Shown: in pieces, positions 18,019 through 29,875 of the stretch
Layout: the number at the start of each line of letters is the position of its first letter
Position numbering within the stretch: position 1 is the stretch's first letter
NCBI RefSeq assembly: GCF_014196765.1
Contig: NZ_JACIEE010000009.1
Span: 124,001-188,000 of the forward strand
Reading direction: 5' to 3'
From: Mycoplana azooxidifex
Lineage (GTDB): Bacteria; Pseudomonadota; Alphaproteobacteria; Rhizobiales; Rhizobiaceae
DNA: 64,000 bases
Translations under genes and position numbers: made by a program
The notes under the pieces: model-generated
Databases searched by the model: none
Told to the model about the DNA's origin: nothing
The model's input: only the letters and a program-made list of their open reading frames with translations

Positions 18019-18915
18019 TCAGAAGTTCCAGTTGCGCGCCTTGGAGACGATGAAGTCGCGGAAGACCTTCAGCTTGGCCGCATTCTTCATCTCGTGCGGA
18101 TAGCAGAAATAGGTATCGAAGGAGGGGACGTCCGCATTGGTGACGAGCTGCAGCAGGCCCGGGTCGCGGCCGACGATGTAGTCCGGCAGCATGGAGATGC
18201 CGATGCCGAGCAGGCAGGCGCGCTTGATCGAGGTCAGGCTGTTGATCTGCAGCACGGAAGGACGCGGATTGTCCGAATCCCGGCCGGCGATCTGCAGCCA
18301 GTTGACGTCGAGCAGATAGTTGGGCGCCGGCTCGCCGAAGGTGATGATCTTGTGGTGGTCGAGATCGTCGATCGACTGCGGCTCGCCGTAGCGGTTGATG
18401 TAGGAGGGCGCGGCATAGACGTGCATGTGCACGGTGAAGAGCTTGCGCTGGATCAGGTCGGACTGCTGCGGCTCGCGCAGGCGGATGGCGCAGTCGGCAT
18501 GGCGCATGTTGACGTCGAGTTCCTCGTTGTCGAGGATCAACTGCACCTGCATGTCGGGATAGAGCGCCAGGAATTCCTGCACCTTGTCGGTCAGCCAGCC
18601 CTGGCCGAGGCCGACGGTGGTGGTGATCCTCAGCTTGCCGCTCGGCTTCTCGGTCGTCTCCGTCAGCTGGACGCGGACGCTTTCGAGCTTCATCAGCACG
18701 TCGTGCGCGGTGCGGTAGAGGATCTCGCCCTGCTCGGTCAGGATCAGGCCGCGGGCGTGGCGGTGGAACAGCTTGATGCCGACGTCCTGCTCGAGCGCGC
18801 TGACCTGGCGGCTGATGGCGGATTGCGACAGGTGCAGCTTGTCGGCTGCGTGCGTGAACGAACCGGCCTCCGCCGCGGCGTGGAATATCCGCAGCTTGTC
18901 CCAGTCGAGCGCCAT
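18019..18915 (-). CDS. lsrB: LysR-family regulator LsrB
   Basis: LysR-type regulator of 298 residues. The N-terminal winged HTH (1-60) reads DKLRIFHAAAEAGSFTHAADKLHLSQSAISRQVSALEQ; an effector-binding domain follows (about 92-295). Its place between the AbcR RNAs and trxB matches lsrB of Sinorhizobium meliloti, which controls LPS and redox genes, responds to oxidants through cysteines and is needed for symbiosis. Cysteines occur in NMRHADCAIR, IKRACLLGIG and YFCYPHE. The ATG at 18915 follows GGGGGAAAGA; an ATG four codons upstream is less well placed. The symbol rests on synteny plus family. Confidence 0.85.
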   Translation of the reverse strand: MALDWDKLRIFHAAAEAGSFTHAADKLHLSQSAISRQVSALEQDVGIKLFHRHARGLILTEQGEILYRTAHDVLMKLESVRVQLTETTEKPSGKLRITTTVGLGQGWLTDKVQEFLALYPDMQVQLILDNEELDVNMRHADCAIRLREPQQSDLIQRKLFTVHMHVYAAPSYINRYGEPQSIDDLDHHKIITFGEPAPNYLLDVNWLQIAGRDSDNPRPSVLQINSLTSIKRACLLGIGISMLPDYIVGRDPGLLQLVTNADVPSFDTYFCYPHEMKNAAKLKVFRDFIVSKARNWNF

Positions 18916-19030
18916 TCTTTCCCCCATATGTCTTCAAGGCGGGGAACGCTGTCCGTTTCCCGCCCGTTGCTGATGAACTGTTCCCACTTCCGCGAGTGCG
19001 GGACGGCCCGCCTCGCGTTATAGGCGGCTT

Positions 19031-20005
19031 CTACTCGGCCGCAATTGCGACAGGCATATGACCCGCGAGATACTTTTCAGTCTCGAGCGCGGCCATGCAG
19101 CCCATGCCGGCGGCCGTGACCGCCTGGCGATAGATGTCGTCGGTGACGTCGCCTGCGGCATAAACGCCCGGTACGTCGGTCGCCGTCGAATCGGGCGCCG
19201 TCCACAGGTAGCCGTTCGGCTTCTGCTTCAGCTTGCCCTCGAAAAGTTCGACGGCCGGCGCATGCCCGATGGCGACGAAAACGCCGTCGATGGCCATGTC
19301 GGTGACAGCACCGGTCCTGGTGTTTCTCAGCCGCACGCCGTTGACCGATGCCGGCATTGGCGGCTTCGCATCGGCGCCGAGATATTCGGTCACTTCGTGG
19401 TCCCAGACGATCTTGACGTTTTCCTTGGCGAACAGGCGTTCCTGCAGGATCTTCTCGGCGCGGAACGAATCGCGGCGATGGACCACGGTGACGGTCTTTG
19501 CCAGGTTGGAGAGGTAGAGCGCCTCTTCCACGGCGGAGTTGCCGCCGCCGACGACGATCACGTCCTTGTTGCGGTAGAAGAAGCCGTCGCAGGTGGCGCA
19601 GGCGGAGACGCCGAAGCCCTGGAACTTGGGCTCGGTCTCGATCCCCAGCCACTTGGCCTTGGCGCCGGTGGCGATGATCAGCGCATCGGCGGTCCAGACG
19701 TTGCCGCTATCGGTGTTGATGCGGAACGGCCGCACGTCGAGATCGACCTCGGTGACGAGGTCGTTGACGATCTCCGCGCCGACATGCTGGGCCTGCTTGA
19801 GTATCTGCTCCATCATCCACGGGCCCTGCACCGGGTCGGCATAGCCCGGGTAGTTCTCGACGTCGGTGGTGATCATCAGCTGGCCGCCTTGTTCCATCCC
19901 CGCGATCAGCACGGGCTCGAGCATGGCGCGGGCGGTGTAGATGGCTGCGGTATAGCCGGCCGGGCCGGAGCCGATGATCAGGACCTTGACGTGACGGGCA
20001 GACAT
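19031..20005 (-). CDS. trxB: Thioredoxin reductase
   Basis: FAD/NADPH disulfide reductase of 324 residues that keeps thioredoxin reduced in the cytoplasm. The FAD-binding GSGPAGYTAAIYTARA motif is at about 12-27, the redox pair Cys136-Ala-Thr-Cys139 is in SACATCDGFFYRNK, the NADPH motif is GGGNSAVEEALYLSNLA, and the C-terminal FAD motif is GVYAAGDVTDDIYRQAVTAAGMG. The ATG at 20005 follows GGAGCG. It lies upstream of lsrB on the same strand with 115 bp between, and diverges from the Lrp gene. Confidence 0.96.
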   Translation of the reverse strand: MSARHVKVLIIGSGPAGYTAAIYTARAMLEPVLIAGMEQGGQLMITTDVENYPGYADPVQGPWMMEQILKQAQHVGAEIVNDLVTEVDLDVRPFRINTDSGNVWTADALIIATGAKAKWLGIETEPKFQGFGVSACATCDGFFYRNKDVIVVGGGNSAVEEALYLSNLAKTVTVVHRRDSFRAEKILQERLFAKENVKIVWDHEVTEYLGADAKPPMPASVNGVRLRNTRTGAVTDMAIDGVFVAIGHAPAVELFEGKLKQKPNGYLWTAPDSTATDVPGVYAAGDVTDDIYRQAVTAAGMGCMAALETEKYLAGHMPVAIAAE

Positions 20006-20241
20006 GGCTGCGCTCCTTGGCAGTGCTCGCCCGGCGTCGCGGCAGAAGCGCGCTCTCGGGCTCAGTAGGGAAATCGTCGTTCATTTATGAGTGCGGCCCC
20101 CCATTATTCAAGGGCAAGGCCGCATTTGCCAACAGACTTGGCGATGGGGCGTGACATTTTTGTGCCTGCGCCTGCAATTATCTTACGTCGGCGAACGGTT
20201 TCTGGTAATGCGCGTGCAAAACAGACAGGGGAAGCTCATCC

Positions 20242-20709
20242 GTGTTTCGCGCAGAACTCGATGCCATCGACATCAAGATCCTCAAGGAACTCCAGGCCGA
20301 CGGTCGCATGACCAATGTGGAACTCGCCACCAAGGCGGGTATTTCCGCTCCGCCCTGTCTCAGGCGTGTCCGCAAGCTGGAGGAGGCCGGCATCATCCAA
20401 GGCTACCATGCGATGCTGAACGCGCCGGCGCTCGGCTTCGACCTCGTCGCCTTCTGCATGGTCGGGCTCAAGCACCAGTCCGAGGCGAACCTGAAGGCCT
20501 TTGCCGCGGTCACCGCCGAATGGCCGCTGGTGCGGCAGGCCTGGATGGTATCGGGCGACAGCGACTTCCTGCTGCACTGCGTCGCCGAGAACCTGACGCG
20601 GTTCCAGGATTTCGTCATCGAGGTTCTGACGGCCAACGAGCACGTGGACACGGTGCGCACCATGCTGACGATTCGCCAGGTCAAGAAGCTCGGGCTGGTG
20701 GAGATCTGA
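20242..20709 (+). CDS. Lrp/AsnC-family regulator
   Basis: Feast/famine regulator of 155 residues. The HTH region reads LDAIDIKILKELQADGRMTNVELATKAG and then SAPPCLRRVRKLEEAGII. The RAM effector domain (about 75-150) includes the glycine-centred MVSGDSDFLLHCV. The start is GTG at 20242 behind AGGGGAAG. This is the Lrp gene that accompanies trxB in rhizobia. Its stop is only 4 nt before the next gene, so the two are probably translationally coupled. Effector and targets are unknown. Confidence 0.88.
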   Translation: MFRAELDAIDIKILKELQADGRMTNVELATKAGISAPPCLRRVRKLEEAGIIQGYHAMLNAPALGFDLVAFCMVGLKHQSEANLKAFAAVTAEWPLVRQAWMVSGDSDFLLHCVAENLTRFQDFVIEVLTANEHVDTVRTMLTIRQVKKLGLVEI

Positions 20710-20713
20710 GGCC

Positions 20714-21613
20714 TTGGCCGGATCCGACCGCCCGTTCTCCCGCTCGCTGGTCAAGCTCGGCGCCCGGTTGCTGCTCGGCCGCAATCTCGCCCATGTGCAG
20801 GACTGGTTTCCCGGGCTTTCGATCGACGAGAGGCGGGTGCTGCACTATCGCCGCCGGCCGGTGGCCGCGCTGCAGGACATGGGCATCCTCATCGATGGAC
20901 CGCGCGAGTGGATCCATGTCGTCGGCTCGGGGCCGTCGGTGGCCGGCGCCGACCTCTCCCGGCTCGAGCCGGCAAGCGCGATCCTTCTGAACGGGGCGAT
21001 CCATCTCGCCGGTGGCCCGGTCGAAACGCCGCTTGCCGTTGCCGTCGAGGACGAGCGCTTCGTCTACCGGCATTTCGACCTGATGCGGGAGAAGGTCGCC
21101 GCGGGCCAGGTCTGCCTGTTTTCTGTCGCGGCCTTACGGGCGATCTGCGAGCACGATCGCGGCTGGCTGTCGGACAAGCGCGTGATCCTCGTCAACGATA
21201 TCCGCAAGCCCTATGGCCTGCCGCGCCGCACGCCCGCGCAGATCGGGGTGCTCGATTTCGTGCGGCTGGATCCATCGGGAGACTGCGGCTTCTCGCTGCA
21301 GCCCGAGCGCGGCGTGTTCCAGGGCGGATCGGTGGCCGTTTCCGCGCTGCAGTTTGCCGTCGCACTTCGCCCGAAGACGATCGGCTTCGCCGGCGTCGAT
21401 ATCCGCAACGCGGCCGAGCCGCGCTTCTACGAGGAGAGGGGGCGGGCCGCCTTCTCCGGCATTGCCGGGGCGGAGGCACGCATCCTGGGGCATGTCGCGC
21501 TGGCGAGGCACGTGGCGGCGGAGCAAGGGATCGCGATGGCGAACTTTTCGCCGGTCTCCGCCCTTGCGGACATCGGCATCCCGTTCGACGACCGGCTGGA
21601 GCGCCGGCGCTGA
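20714..21613 (+). CDS. Putative LPS-associated glycosyltransferase (DUF115/sialyltransferase-like)
   Basis: Protein of 299 residues with no certain family. It has a Rossmann-like nucleotide-binding motif WIHVVGSGPSVAGADLSRL (about 74-92) followed by AILLNGAI, a pattern seen in DUF115 and bacterial sialyltransferase-like proteins that use CMP-sugars. Later parts include FSLQPERGVFQGGSVAVSALQFAVALRPKTIGFAGVDIRN, again transferase-like. The start is TTG at 20714, 4 nt after the lrp stop. It converges with an lpsB-like core glycosyltransferase, so a role in lipopolysaccharide core or surface glycan assembly is a reasonable inference. Confidence 0.6.
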   Translation: MAGSDRPFSRSLVKLGARLLLGRNLAHVQDWFPGLSIDERRVLHYRRRPVAALQDMGILIDGPREWIHVVGSGPSVAGADLSRLEPASAILLNGAIHLAGGPVETPLAVAVEDERFVYRHFDLMREKVAAGQVCLFSVAALRAICEHDRGWLSDKRVILVNDIRKPYGLPRRTPAQIGVLDFVRLDPSGDCGFSLQPERGVFQGGSVAVSALQFAVALRPKTIGFAGVDIRNAAEPRFYEERGRAAFSGIAGAEARILGHVALARHVAAEQGIAMANFSPVSALADIGIPFDDRLERRR

Positions 21614-21630
21614 GACGGGGCTTGGGAGAG

Positions 21631-22710
21631 CTACTGCGATAGCAGGCGGCGGTAGACCTCGTCGATGGCCGTCGCCTCCCGTTCGAGGGCGAAGCTCGCG
21701 CGAACGTGGTCCAGCGCCCTGGCGCCTGCGGCAATCGTCTTTTCCGGATCGGACATGTAGCGGTCGATCACGGCCGTCAGCGCCGCTCCGTCGCCGGCGG
21801 GGACGACGGAACCCGTCTCGCCTTCGATCGTCATCTCCGCATAGGCGCCGGCATCGGACGTCACCACGGCCGTCTGCGAGGCCATGGCCTCCAGCGGGGT
21901 GAGGCCGAAGCCCTCGTTGCGGGAGGGGGCGACATAGAGCGCAAGACGGCGATACCAGGGCTTGATGTCGTCGACCTCGCCGAGGAAGACGATGCGGTCG
22001 GACAGCCCGGCTACGGCAATCTCCGCCTTCAGGGCGTCGCCGAAGGCCTTGTGCTCGGGCGTGATCCTGCCGGAGATCACGGCGGTCCATTCGGGATGGC
22101 GCGGCAGGAGCGCGATCATGGCGCGCACGAAAAGGTCCGTGCCCTTCTGGTGGCGCACGCGGCCGAAGCAGCCGACGAGGTATCTTCCCGGCAGGGCTGT
22201 TGCCGAAATCGTGTCGTCCGGGCCTGCGGGCGGGTGGAACCGCTCGAGGTCCACGCCATGCCGGATGACGGTGTGCGGGACGTCGAGGAAGGAGCCGGAG
22301 CGGCCGCTGGTGGCGATGACCGCATCCATGCGGCGGATCAGGAATTTCGTGTAGCGGCTGTGGCGGCGCTGGGCGGCCGAGGTGAAGAGCAGCTTCAGCG
22401 GCATGCGCAGGAGCGTCTTCATCACGATGCCGGGCAGCATCTCGGTGTTGCGGCGCGCATGCCACACGCGGTGGCTGCGGCCGGCCGGCGGGCGCCAGAG
22501 CGAGAGAAGATCGCGGAAGCGGAGATGCGGCAGGTCGTCCGGCAGCCCCGGCCCGAGCGTCGCCACCCGTTGGCCGAGGGCCCGCTGCATCGGCACCAAC
22601 TGGATTATGGTCGAGGTGACGCCGGAGAGGCGGCGCTTGAAGTTCGGCGCCACGACGTCGACATCGGCGATGTCGACGCGGGCGGCGTCCTTTTTGCGGG
22701 AGCCGGTCAT
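21631..22710 (-). CDS. lpsB: Core lipopolysaccharide glycosyltransferase (GT4 family, LpsB-like)
   Basis: Retaining GT-B glycosyltransferase of 359 residues; LpsB adds mannose-type sugars to the LPS inner core at the cytoplasmic membrane face. The GT4 signature is present: VGCFGRVRHQKGTDLFVRA (donor-binding start), VDDIKPWYRRLALYVAPSRNEGFGLTPLEAMASQTAVVTSDAGAYAEM with the EGFGLTPLE motif (EX7E), and GSVVPAGD. The start at 22710 is 10 nt after greA on the same strand. LpsB next to greA is the arrangement in Sinorhizobium. An upstream extension overlapping greA was rejected. The symbol rests on synteny and family. Confidence 0.8.
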   Translation of the reverse strand: MTGSRKKDAARVDIADVDVVAPNFKRRLSGVTSTIIQLVPMQRALGQRVATLGPGLPDDLPHLRFRDLLSLWRPPAGRSHRVWHARRNTEMLPGIVMKTLLRMPLKLLFTSAAQRRHSRYTKFLIRRMDAVIATSGRSGSFLDVPHTVIRHGVDLERFHPPAGPDDTISATALPGRYLVGCFGRVRHQKGTDLFVRAMIALLPRHPEWTAVISGRITPEHKAFGDALKAEIAVAGLSDRIVFLGEVDDIKPWYRRLALYVAPSRNEGFGLTPLEAMASQTAVVTSDAGAYAEMTIEGETGSVVPAGDGAALTAVIDRYMSDPEKTIAAGARALDHVRASFALEREATAIDEVYRRLLSQ

Positions 22711-22720
22711 GCCTGGCGCA

Positions 22721-23197
22721 TCAGCCCCAGGAGATGGAGAGAATCTCGTAGGCCTTCGAGCCGCCGGGCGCATTGACCTCGATCGATTCGCCGACTTCCT
22801 TGCCGATCAGCGCACGCGCGATCGGCGACGAGATGGAGATGCGTCCTTCCTTCACATCGGCTTCCTGGTCGCCGACGATCTGGTAGACCTTCTCTTCTTC
22901 GGTGTCCTCGTCGACGAGCTTGACGCGCGCGCCGAACTTGACGGTGTCGCCGGACATCTTGGAGAGGTCGATCACCTCGGCACGGGCGACCAGGTCCTCG
23001 AGCTCGCTGACCCGGCCCTCGTTGTGGCTCTGCGCTTCCTTGGCGGCATGGTATTCGGCATTCTCCGAAAGGTCGCCATGGGCGCGCGCCTCGGAAATTG
23101 CTTCGATGATTCGCGGGCGCTCCTCCTGCTGGCGCCAGCGCAGTTCTTCCTGCAGCTTGACGAAACCGCCCTGAGTCATCGGTACCTTATCGACCAT
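22721..23197 (-). CDS. greA: Transcription elongation factor GreA
   Basis: RNA polymerase secondary-channel factor of 158 residues that stimulates cleavage of backtracked transcripts. The N-terminal coiled coil (about 1-75) has the acidic tip in [16 protein letters not shown], and the C-terminal domain ends [21 protein letters not shown], both diagnostic. The ATG at 23197 follows AAGGACAAAGGAAA. It is probably cotranscribed with lpsB. The IS-derived element is inserted about 220 bp upstream. Confidence 0.96.
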   Translation of the reverse strand: MVDKVPMTQGGFVKLQEELRWRQQEERPRIIEAISEARAHGDLSENAEYHAAKEAQSHNEGRVSELEDLVARAEVIDLSKMSGDTVKFGARVKLVDEDTEEEKVYQIVGDQEADVKEGRISISSPIARALIGKEVGESIEVNAPGGSKAYEILSISWG

Positions 23198-23418
23198 TTT
23201 CCTTTGTCCTTCCCGTCGCGTTGCCATGCTTTCCGCAGGCATGAACGCAAAATAAAACGGTTTCCGGGGCGTTAACCCCGGAACCCGCGGAACTGTTTGA
23301 ACAGCGCTTATAGCAGAAATCAGCCAGCAAAAGCCAGTTTATTTCCTGCGTCCTTAAGTCCTACCAAGGACAGGCGGAAAACATTTCTGCGACAGAACAG
23401 TTCGTTTCCAAAGAGCTA

Positions 23419-23435
23419 GGCCCTGTTGACAAAGT
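23419..23435 (+). repeat. Left terminal inverted repeat of the IS element
   Basis: GGCCCTGTTGACAAAGT, exact inverted match to 24599-24615. Outside it lies TA. Confidence 0.85.
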
Positions 23436-23488
23436 GGATTCCCAAATCGGCTGAGGCGTGATTCAAGACTGCCTTTTAGGAGGCAGCC

Positions 23489-23940
23489 ATGGCTCGAGGC
23501 GATTTGAGTGATGCGGAATGGCGGATCATCGAACTGCTGTTGCCGACCGAGCGTGGTGCAGACGGTCAGGGACGTCCTCTTGGCTTTGCCCTGACAGGTG
23601 GCGAAACCTCCGACTACAGCGCCGTTCCCGCTCTTCTTGCCATACCCGTGGGCAAACCCAGGTCATTTCTCGCCGACAAGGGCTACGATGGCGACGCCAT
23701 TCGCGAAAAGCTAATCCACGGTGTTCGTCCAGTTATCCCGCCGAAGGCGAACCGCAAAACCCGCCATCCTGCGACTTTAGGACATATAAAGGCCGCAACC
23801 GCATCGAGCGAATGTTCAATCGACTCAAGCAGTTCCGCAGGGTTGCCACCCGTAGCGACAAAACCCGCATTTCCTTCGAAGCGTTCCTTTCACTGGGGAC
23901 AGCAAAAATCTGGCTGCCGCACTTCGCGGAACGTCTTTAG
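23489..23940 (+). pseudogene. IS5-family (IS427 group) transposase, internally deleted
   Basis: The first 23 residues (MARGDLSDAEWRIIELLLPTERG) are a normal transposase start. The sequence then jumps directly to ADGQGRPLGFALTGG, so roughly 90 residues are missing, including the first catalytic Asp of the DDE triad. The second Asp (ADKGYDGDAIR) and the Glu (NRIERMFNRLK) remain. The two halves are read in different frames: a -1 shift at AAAA (23756-23759) joins IPPKANRK to NPPSCDFRTYKGRNR and continues to the TAG at 23938. Such a shift is normal programmed frameshifting in this IS group, so the deletion rather than the shift is what kills the enzyme. Confidence 0.82.
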
Positions 23941-24554
23941 TTCACCTCTGGCTCTGCGACGGAAAAGCTTCCGCCGACTGATGAAATCAGTGAGCTTGGC
24001 CCATGGATTTTGATGTGTCGTGCCGCCTGCTTCTTGCATTCAGGATCATGATTGATCCGATAGTTACACAATCGTCTCCATCCATTGTGAGAAAGCGCAA
24101 TCTTTTCCGCCGTCAAAATATCCACGCCGGATGCACCTCTTACTTGCTTGATGAGTTCTGGCCACGACGCTTTCTCTTGAAAGAGCCTGTCTATAAGCGC
24201 GAGTATATGCACAACGTAGGACCACTCAAGTTTTCGCTCAACTGACATGACGTTTGGCTGAAATCGCTTGTAAGCCCACCATCGCTTAGCGACTGGAACC
24301 TTCGGCCCAACTGAAGGTGGTGACGTGAAGACAGTCGTTATCGTTTCATCTCCGAAATCCGCGACGACCTCAGATGCGACTATCTCCATGCGTTCTCGAT
24401 CTTCATCGCTGAAGTCCGAGTCAACCAAGAATTCGAGGACAATGTCCTTGTCATTCCAGCCGCACGAAACAGCGGCAAGCGCCGACGAGACTTCCCCAAG
24501 CAACGCGTGTTGCACACTCAGTCGAAGTGTTATTTCTCGATCAAACGCGGACAT
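23937..24554 (-). CDS. Passenger gene inside the IS element, unknown function
   Basis: Protein of 205 residues starting at the ATG at 24554 behind GGAGG at ideal distance. No signal peptide or membrane segment. The N-terminal 75 residues (LRLSVQHALLGEVSSALAAVSCGWNDKD, then EFLVDSDFSDEDRERMEIVASEVVADFGD) are acidic and resemble, from memory, small hypothetical proteins of about 100 residues found in many proteobacteria. The rest (RWWAYKRFQPN, then Trp/Lys-rich helices) is unfamiliar. The gene is AT-richer than chromosomal neighbours and converges on the transposase remnant with a 3-nt overlap of stops. Its intact frame between inverted repeats suggests selected cargo. Function not assignable. 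Confidence 0.65.
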   Translation of the reverse strand: MSAFDREITLRLSVQHALLGEVSSALAAVSCGWNDKDIVLEFLVDSDFSDEDRERMEIVASEVVADFGDETITTVFTSPPSVGPKVPVAKRWWAYKRFQPNVMSVERKLEWSYVVHILALIDRLFQEKASWPELIKQVRGASGVDILTAEKIALSHNGWRRLCNYRINHDPECKKQAARHIKIHGPSSLISSVGGSFSVAEPEVN

Positions 24555-24598
24555 CCAAACCTCCGTCATCGAGCGATCTTATCGCACTATCACAACGG

Positions 24599-24615
24599 AC
24601 TTTGTCAACAGGGCC
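24599..24615 (-). repeat. Right terminal inverted repeat of the IS element
   Basis: Reverse complement of the left repeat, all 17 bases identical. Followed by TA at 24616-24617. Confidence 0.85.
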
Positions 24616-24816
24616 TAACAGTGAGGCCCGGGGCATTTTAGGGCGTGCAGCCGGTCGGGCAGGAGACAACTGCGTCACGACGGATGAAAGGCGCTCTTTG
24701 CCGGTCATGCCCAAATGGCGCGAGATCCGGACGACGACGGCCACCGCCCAACTCCAGGTGCCGCCCGGGCTCGCCGGGAGGGAAGTCTGGCGCGGTGGCA
24801 GGCCGTGGTGACGGTC

Positions 24817-28302
<3,486 letters not shown>

Positions 28303-28551
28303 GGCTCTATCCGTTTTCTTGCCTGCGCGAAAAACCGGCCAGGGTGGGAGGTTCACCGGCCGGGGCGCTCAAGGCATCGTCTTAAAAGGCTAGAAGCGGC
28401 TTATAGGCAAATGCCAAGCCAAGCGGAACCCCGAAAATGGCGGATCAAACAGAATTAAGAAGGACAATGGCGCGCCGGCATCGGACCGCCGCGCAAGTCT
28501 TGCTGCGAGGGTTGTTCCTGCCCGCTTACCGGGATGCCGGATCGGCTGCCT

Positions 28552-29070
28552 TCAGCGGGAATGCGGTCCGGATGCGAGACGATCGAGTCCGGCAAGCTGA
28601 TCGATCGACCATCGTCCAGGTCCCCATGCAATGATCGCCAGCGCCATGGCCGCCCATGTCACATGGATCGGCCATCCGTCCGGCACGGTCAGCTGGATGA
28701 CAATCGTCATGGCGAAAAGCGCGAGTGCGGCGGCGCGGGATGCAAGGCCGAACACCAATAGAATCGGAAGGACGATCTCGGCCGTGCCGGATACAAAGGC
28801 GACGGCGCCGGGAAACGGGAAGGAATAGGGCCCGCCCGGCAAGTGTAGCTTGAACTCCGACGAAAAGAGCAGAACCGCGACATCGTTCAGGTGCAGGAAG
28901 CCGTCCCACTTGTTGATCCCCGAGCGCCAGAAGGGTACCGCCAGGGCAAGCCGAAGGGCGAGTTGCGCCAGGGACAGCGGGGCAAGATCACCCATGCTCG
29001 TACTTGCTCGGCGGAGATATCCGGTGAGGCCCGTGCCTGGCGATTGGCTCGGCATTGGTTCATGTTTCAT
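28552..29070 (-). CDS. bufD: DoxX-family membrane protein of the bufferin operon (BufD)
   Basis: Inner-membrane protein of 172 residues with about four hydrophobic helices and the DoxX motif LALRLALAVPFWRSGINKWDGFLHL (about 42-66), then SSEFKLHLPGG and ASRAAALALFAMTIVIQL. DoxX proteins are linked to redox/quinone functions. It is the last gene of the bufA1BCD operon and its start overlaps the bufC end by 11 nt. In Caulobacter the corresponding four genes are induced by metal stress; the exact role of the DoxX protein is unclear. The start at 29070 follows GGAGCACGAG. Confidence 0.85.
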   Translation of the reverse strand: MKHEPMPSQSPGTGLTGYLRRASTSMGDLAPLSLAQLALRLALAVPFWRSGINKWDGFLHLNDVAVLLFSSEFKLHLPGGPYSFPFPGAVAFVSGTAEIVLPILLVFGLASRAAALALFAMTIVIQLTVPDGWPIHVTWAAMALAIIAWGPGRWSIDQLAGLDRLASGPHSR

Positions 29071-29875
29071 CTCGTGCTCCGTTCGTTGAAATTCCGCAGA
29101 AGGCGCCTGCCTCGATGAGGCCTGCGATCGCGGCGGGCAGGTCGAAATCCGCAAAGGTGGCCAGTGCTTCGCCCGCAGCCCGCCCGAGCGTATCGCCGGC
29201 CATCAGACCTTCGATCATCATCGCTGCGTCGGGCGAAATCCGGCGGACCTCCACGTCGAAGACCGGCCGGGTCACCAAAGTCCATTCCGGCTCCGTCGCC
29301 ATGATCGGTCCGACCGGTGCATCCTGCCGGTTGGCGGAAAAGATGCTGAACGCCGGGTAGCTCGAAGAAAGCAACCGGGTTGCAGGATGGGCGATGAACC
29401 GGGTCGCCCCCAGCGCCTCCGGCGCCACGGCAGCCAGCGGTTCCATGGCAAGTACCGCCTCGTCGGCTGCGTGATAGGCATCCAGCCAGGCGCGCTCTAT
29501 CCGCGCGACATCGGCAAGCCACGGCATCGACCGGGCGTGCTGGTACTGCGCGATGAACGCCGCGAAGTCGTGTCCGTATTCGAAGAGCAACGGGGAGGTC
29601 GGCGGCGTCGCGCGGATGTGGAACCGAGCCATGGCGCGGAAGAACTCCGGCCCGGTGATCCGCAGTGTCGTCGGAAATATTGCCGCAAGCGCCCCGATCA
29701 GGCTGACGGTGACATTGTTGCGATAGATTCCGAACCGCCGTTCCGCTCCCCCGCCGCCGGTGTCGGTTACGTCCGGCGGGGCTGGCTTTCCGGGATCGAG
29801 CAGACGCCCGGCGAAGTGCGCGGCATAGGGCGCGGCCTCGCGTCCCGCGGCAAACCCGAGGCTAGACGGCTGCAT
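29060..29875 (-). CDS. bufC: DUF2063 protein of the bufferin operon (BufC/HvfC)
   Basis: Protein of 271 residues. The N-terminal part (about 20-125) carries the DUF2063 motif RRFGIYRNNVTVSLIGALAAIFPTTLRITGPEFFRAMARFHI. The C-terminal half (about 140-260) includes FSANRQDAPVGPI. In MNIO systems this protein partners the DUF692 enzyme, probably recruiting the peptide precursor; it was once annotated as DNA-binding. It overlaps bufB by 14 nt and bufD by 11 nt, so tight translational coupling is expected. Confidence 0.88.
   Translation of the reverse strand: MQPSSLGFAAGREAAPYAAHFAGRLLDPGKPAPPDVTDTGGGGAERRFGIYRNNVTVSLIGALAAIFPTTLRITGPEFFRAMARFHIRATPPTSPLLFEYGHDFAAFIAQYQHARSMPWLADVARIERAWLDAYHAADEAVLAMEPLAAVAPEALGATRFIAHPATRLLSSSYPAFSIFSANRQDAPVGPIMATEPEWTLVTRPVFDVEVRRISPDAAMMIEGLMAGDTLGRAAGEALATFADFDLPAAIAGLIEAGAFCGISTNGARDET

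Larger units (their letters stand above)
23419..24615. mobile_element. IS5/IS427-type element with defective transposase and passenger gene
   Basis: A 1,197-bp unit bounded by perfect 17-bp inverted repeats GGCCCTGTTGACAAAGT (23419-23435 and, inverted, 24599-24615), each flanked outside by TA (23417-23418 and 24616-24617), consistent with a TA target duplication. Inside are a transposase remnant on the plus strand and a 205-residue gene on the minus strand ending on top of the transposase stop. The interior is visibly more AT-rich than the flanks. It separates greA from carB. Mobility would need a transposase supplied in trans. Confidence 0.8.
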
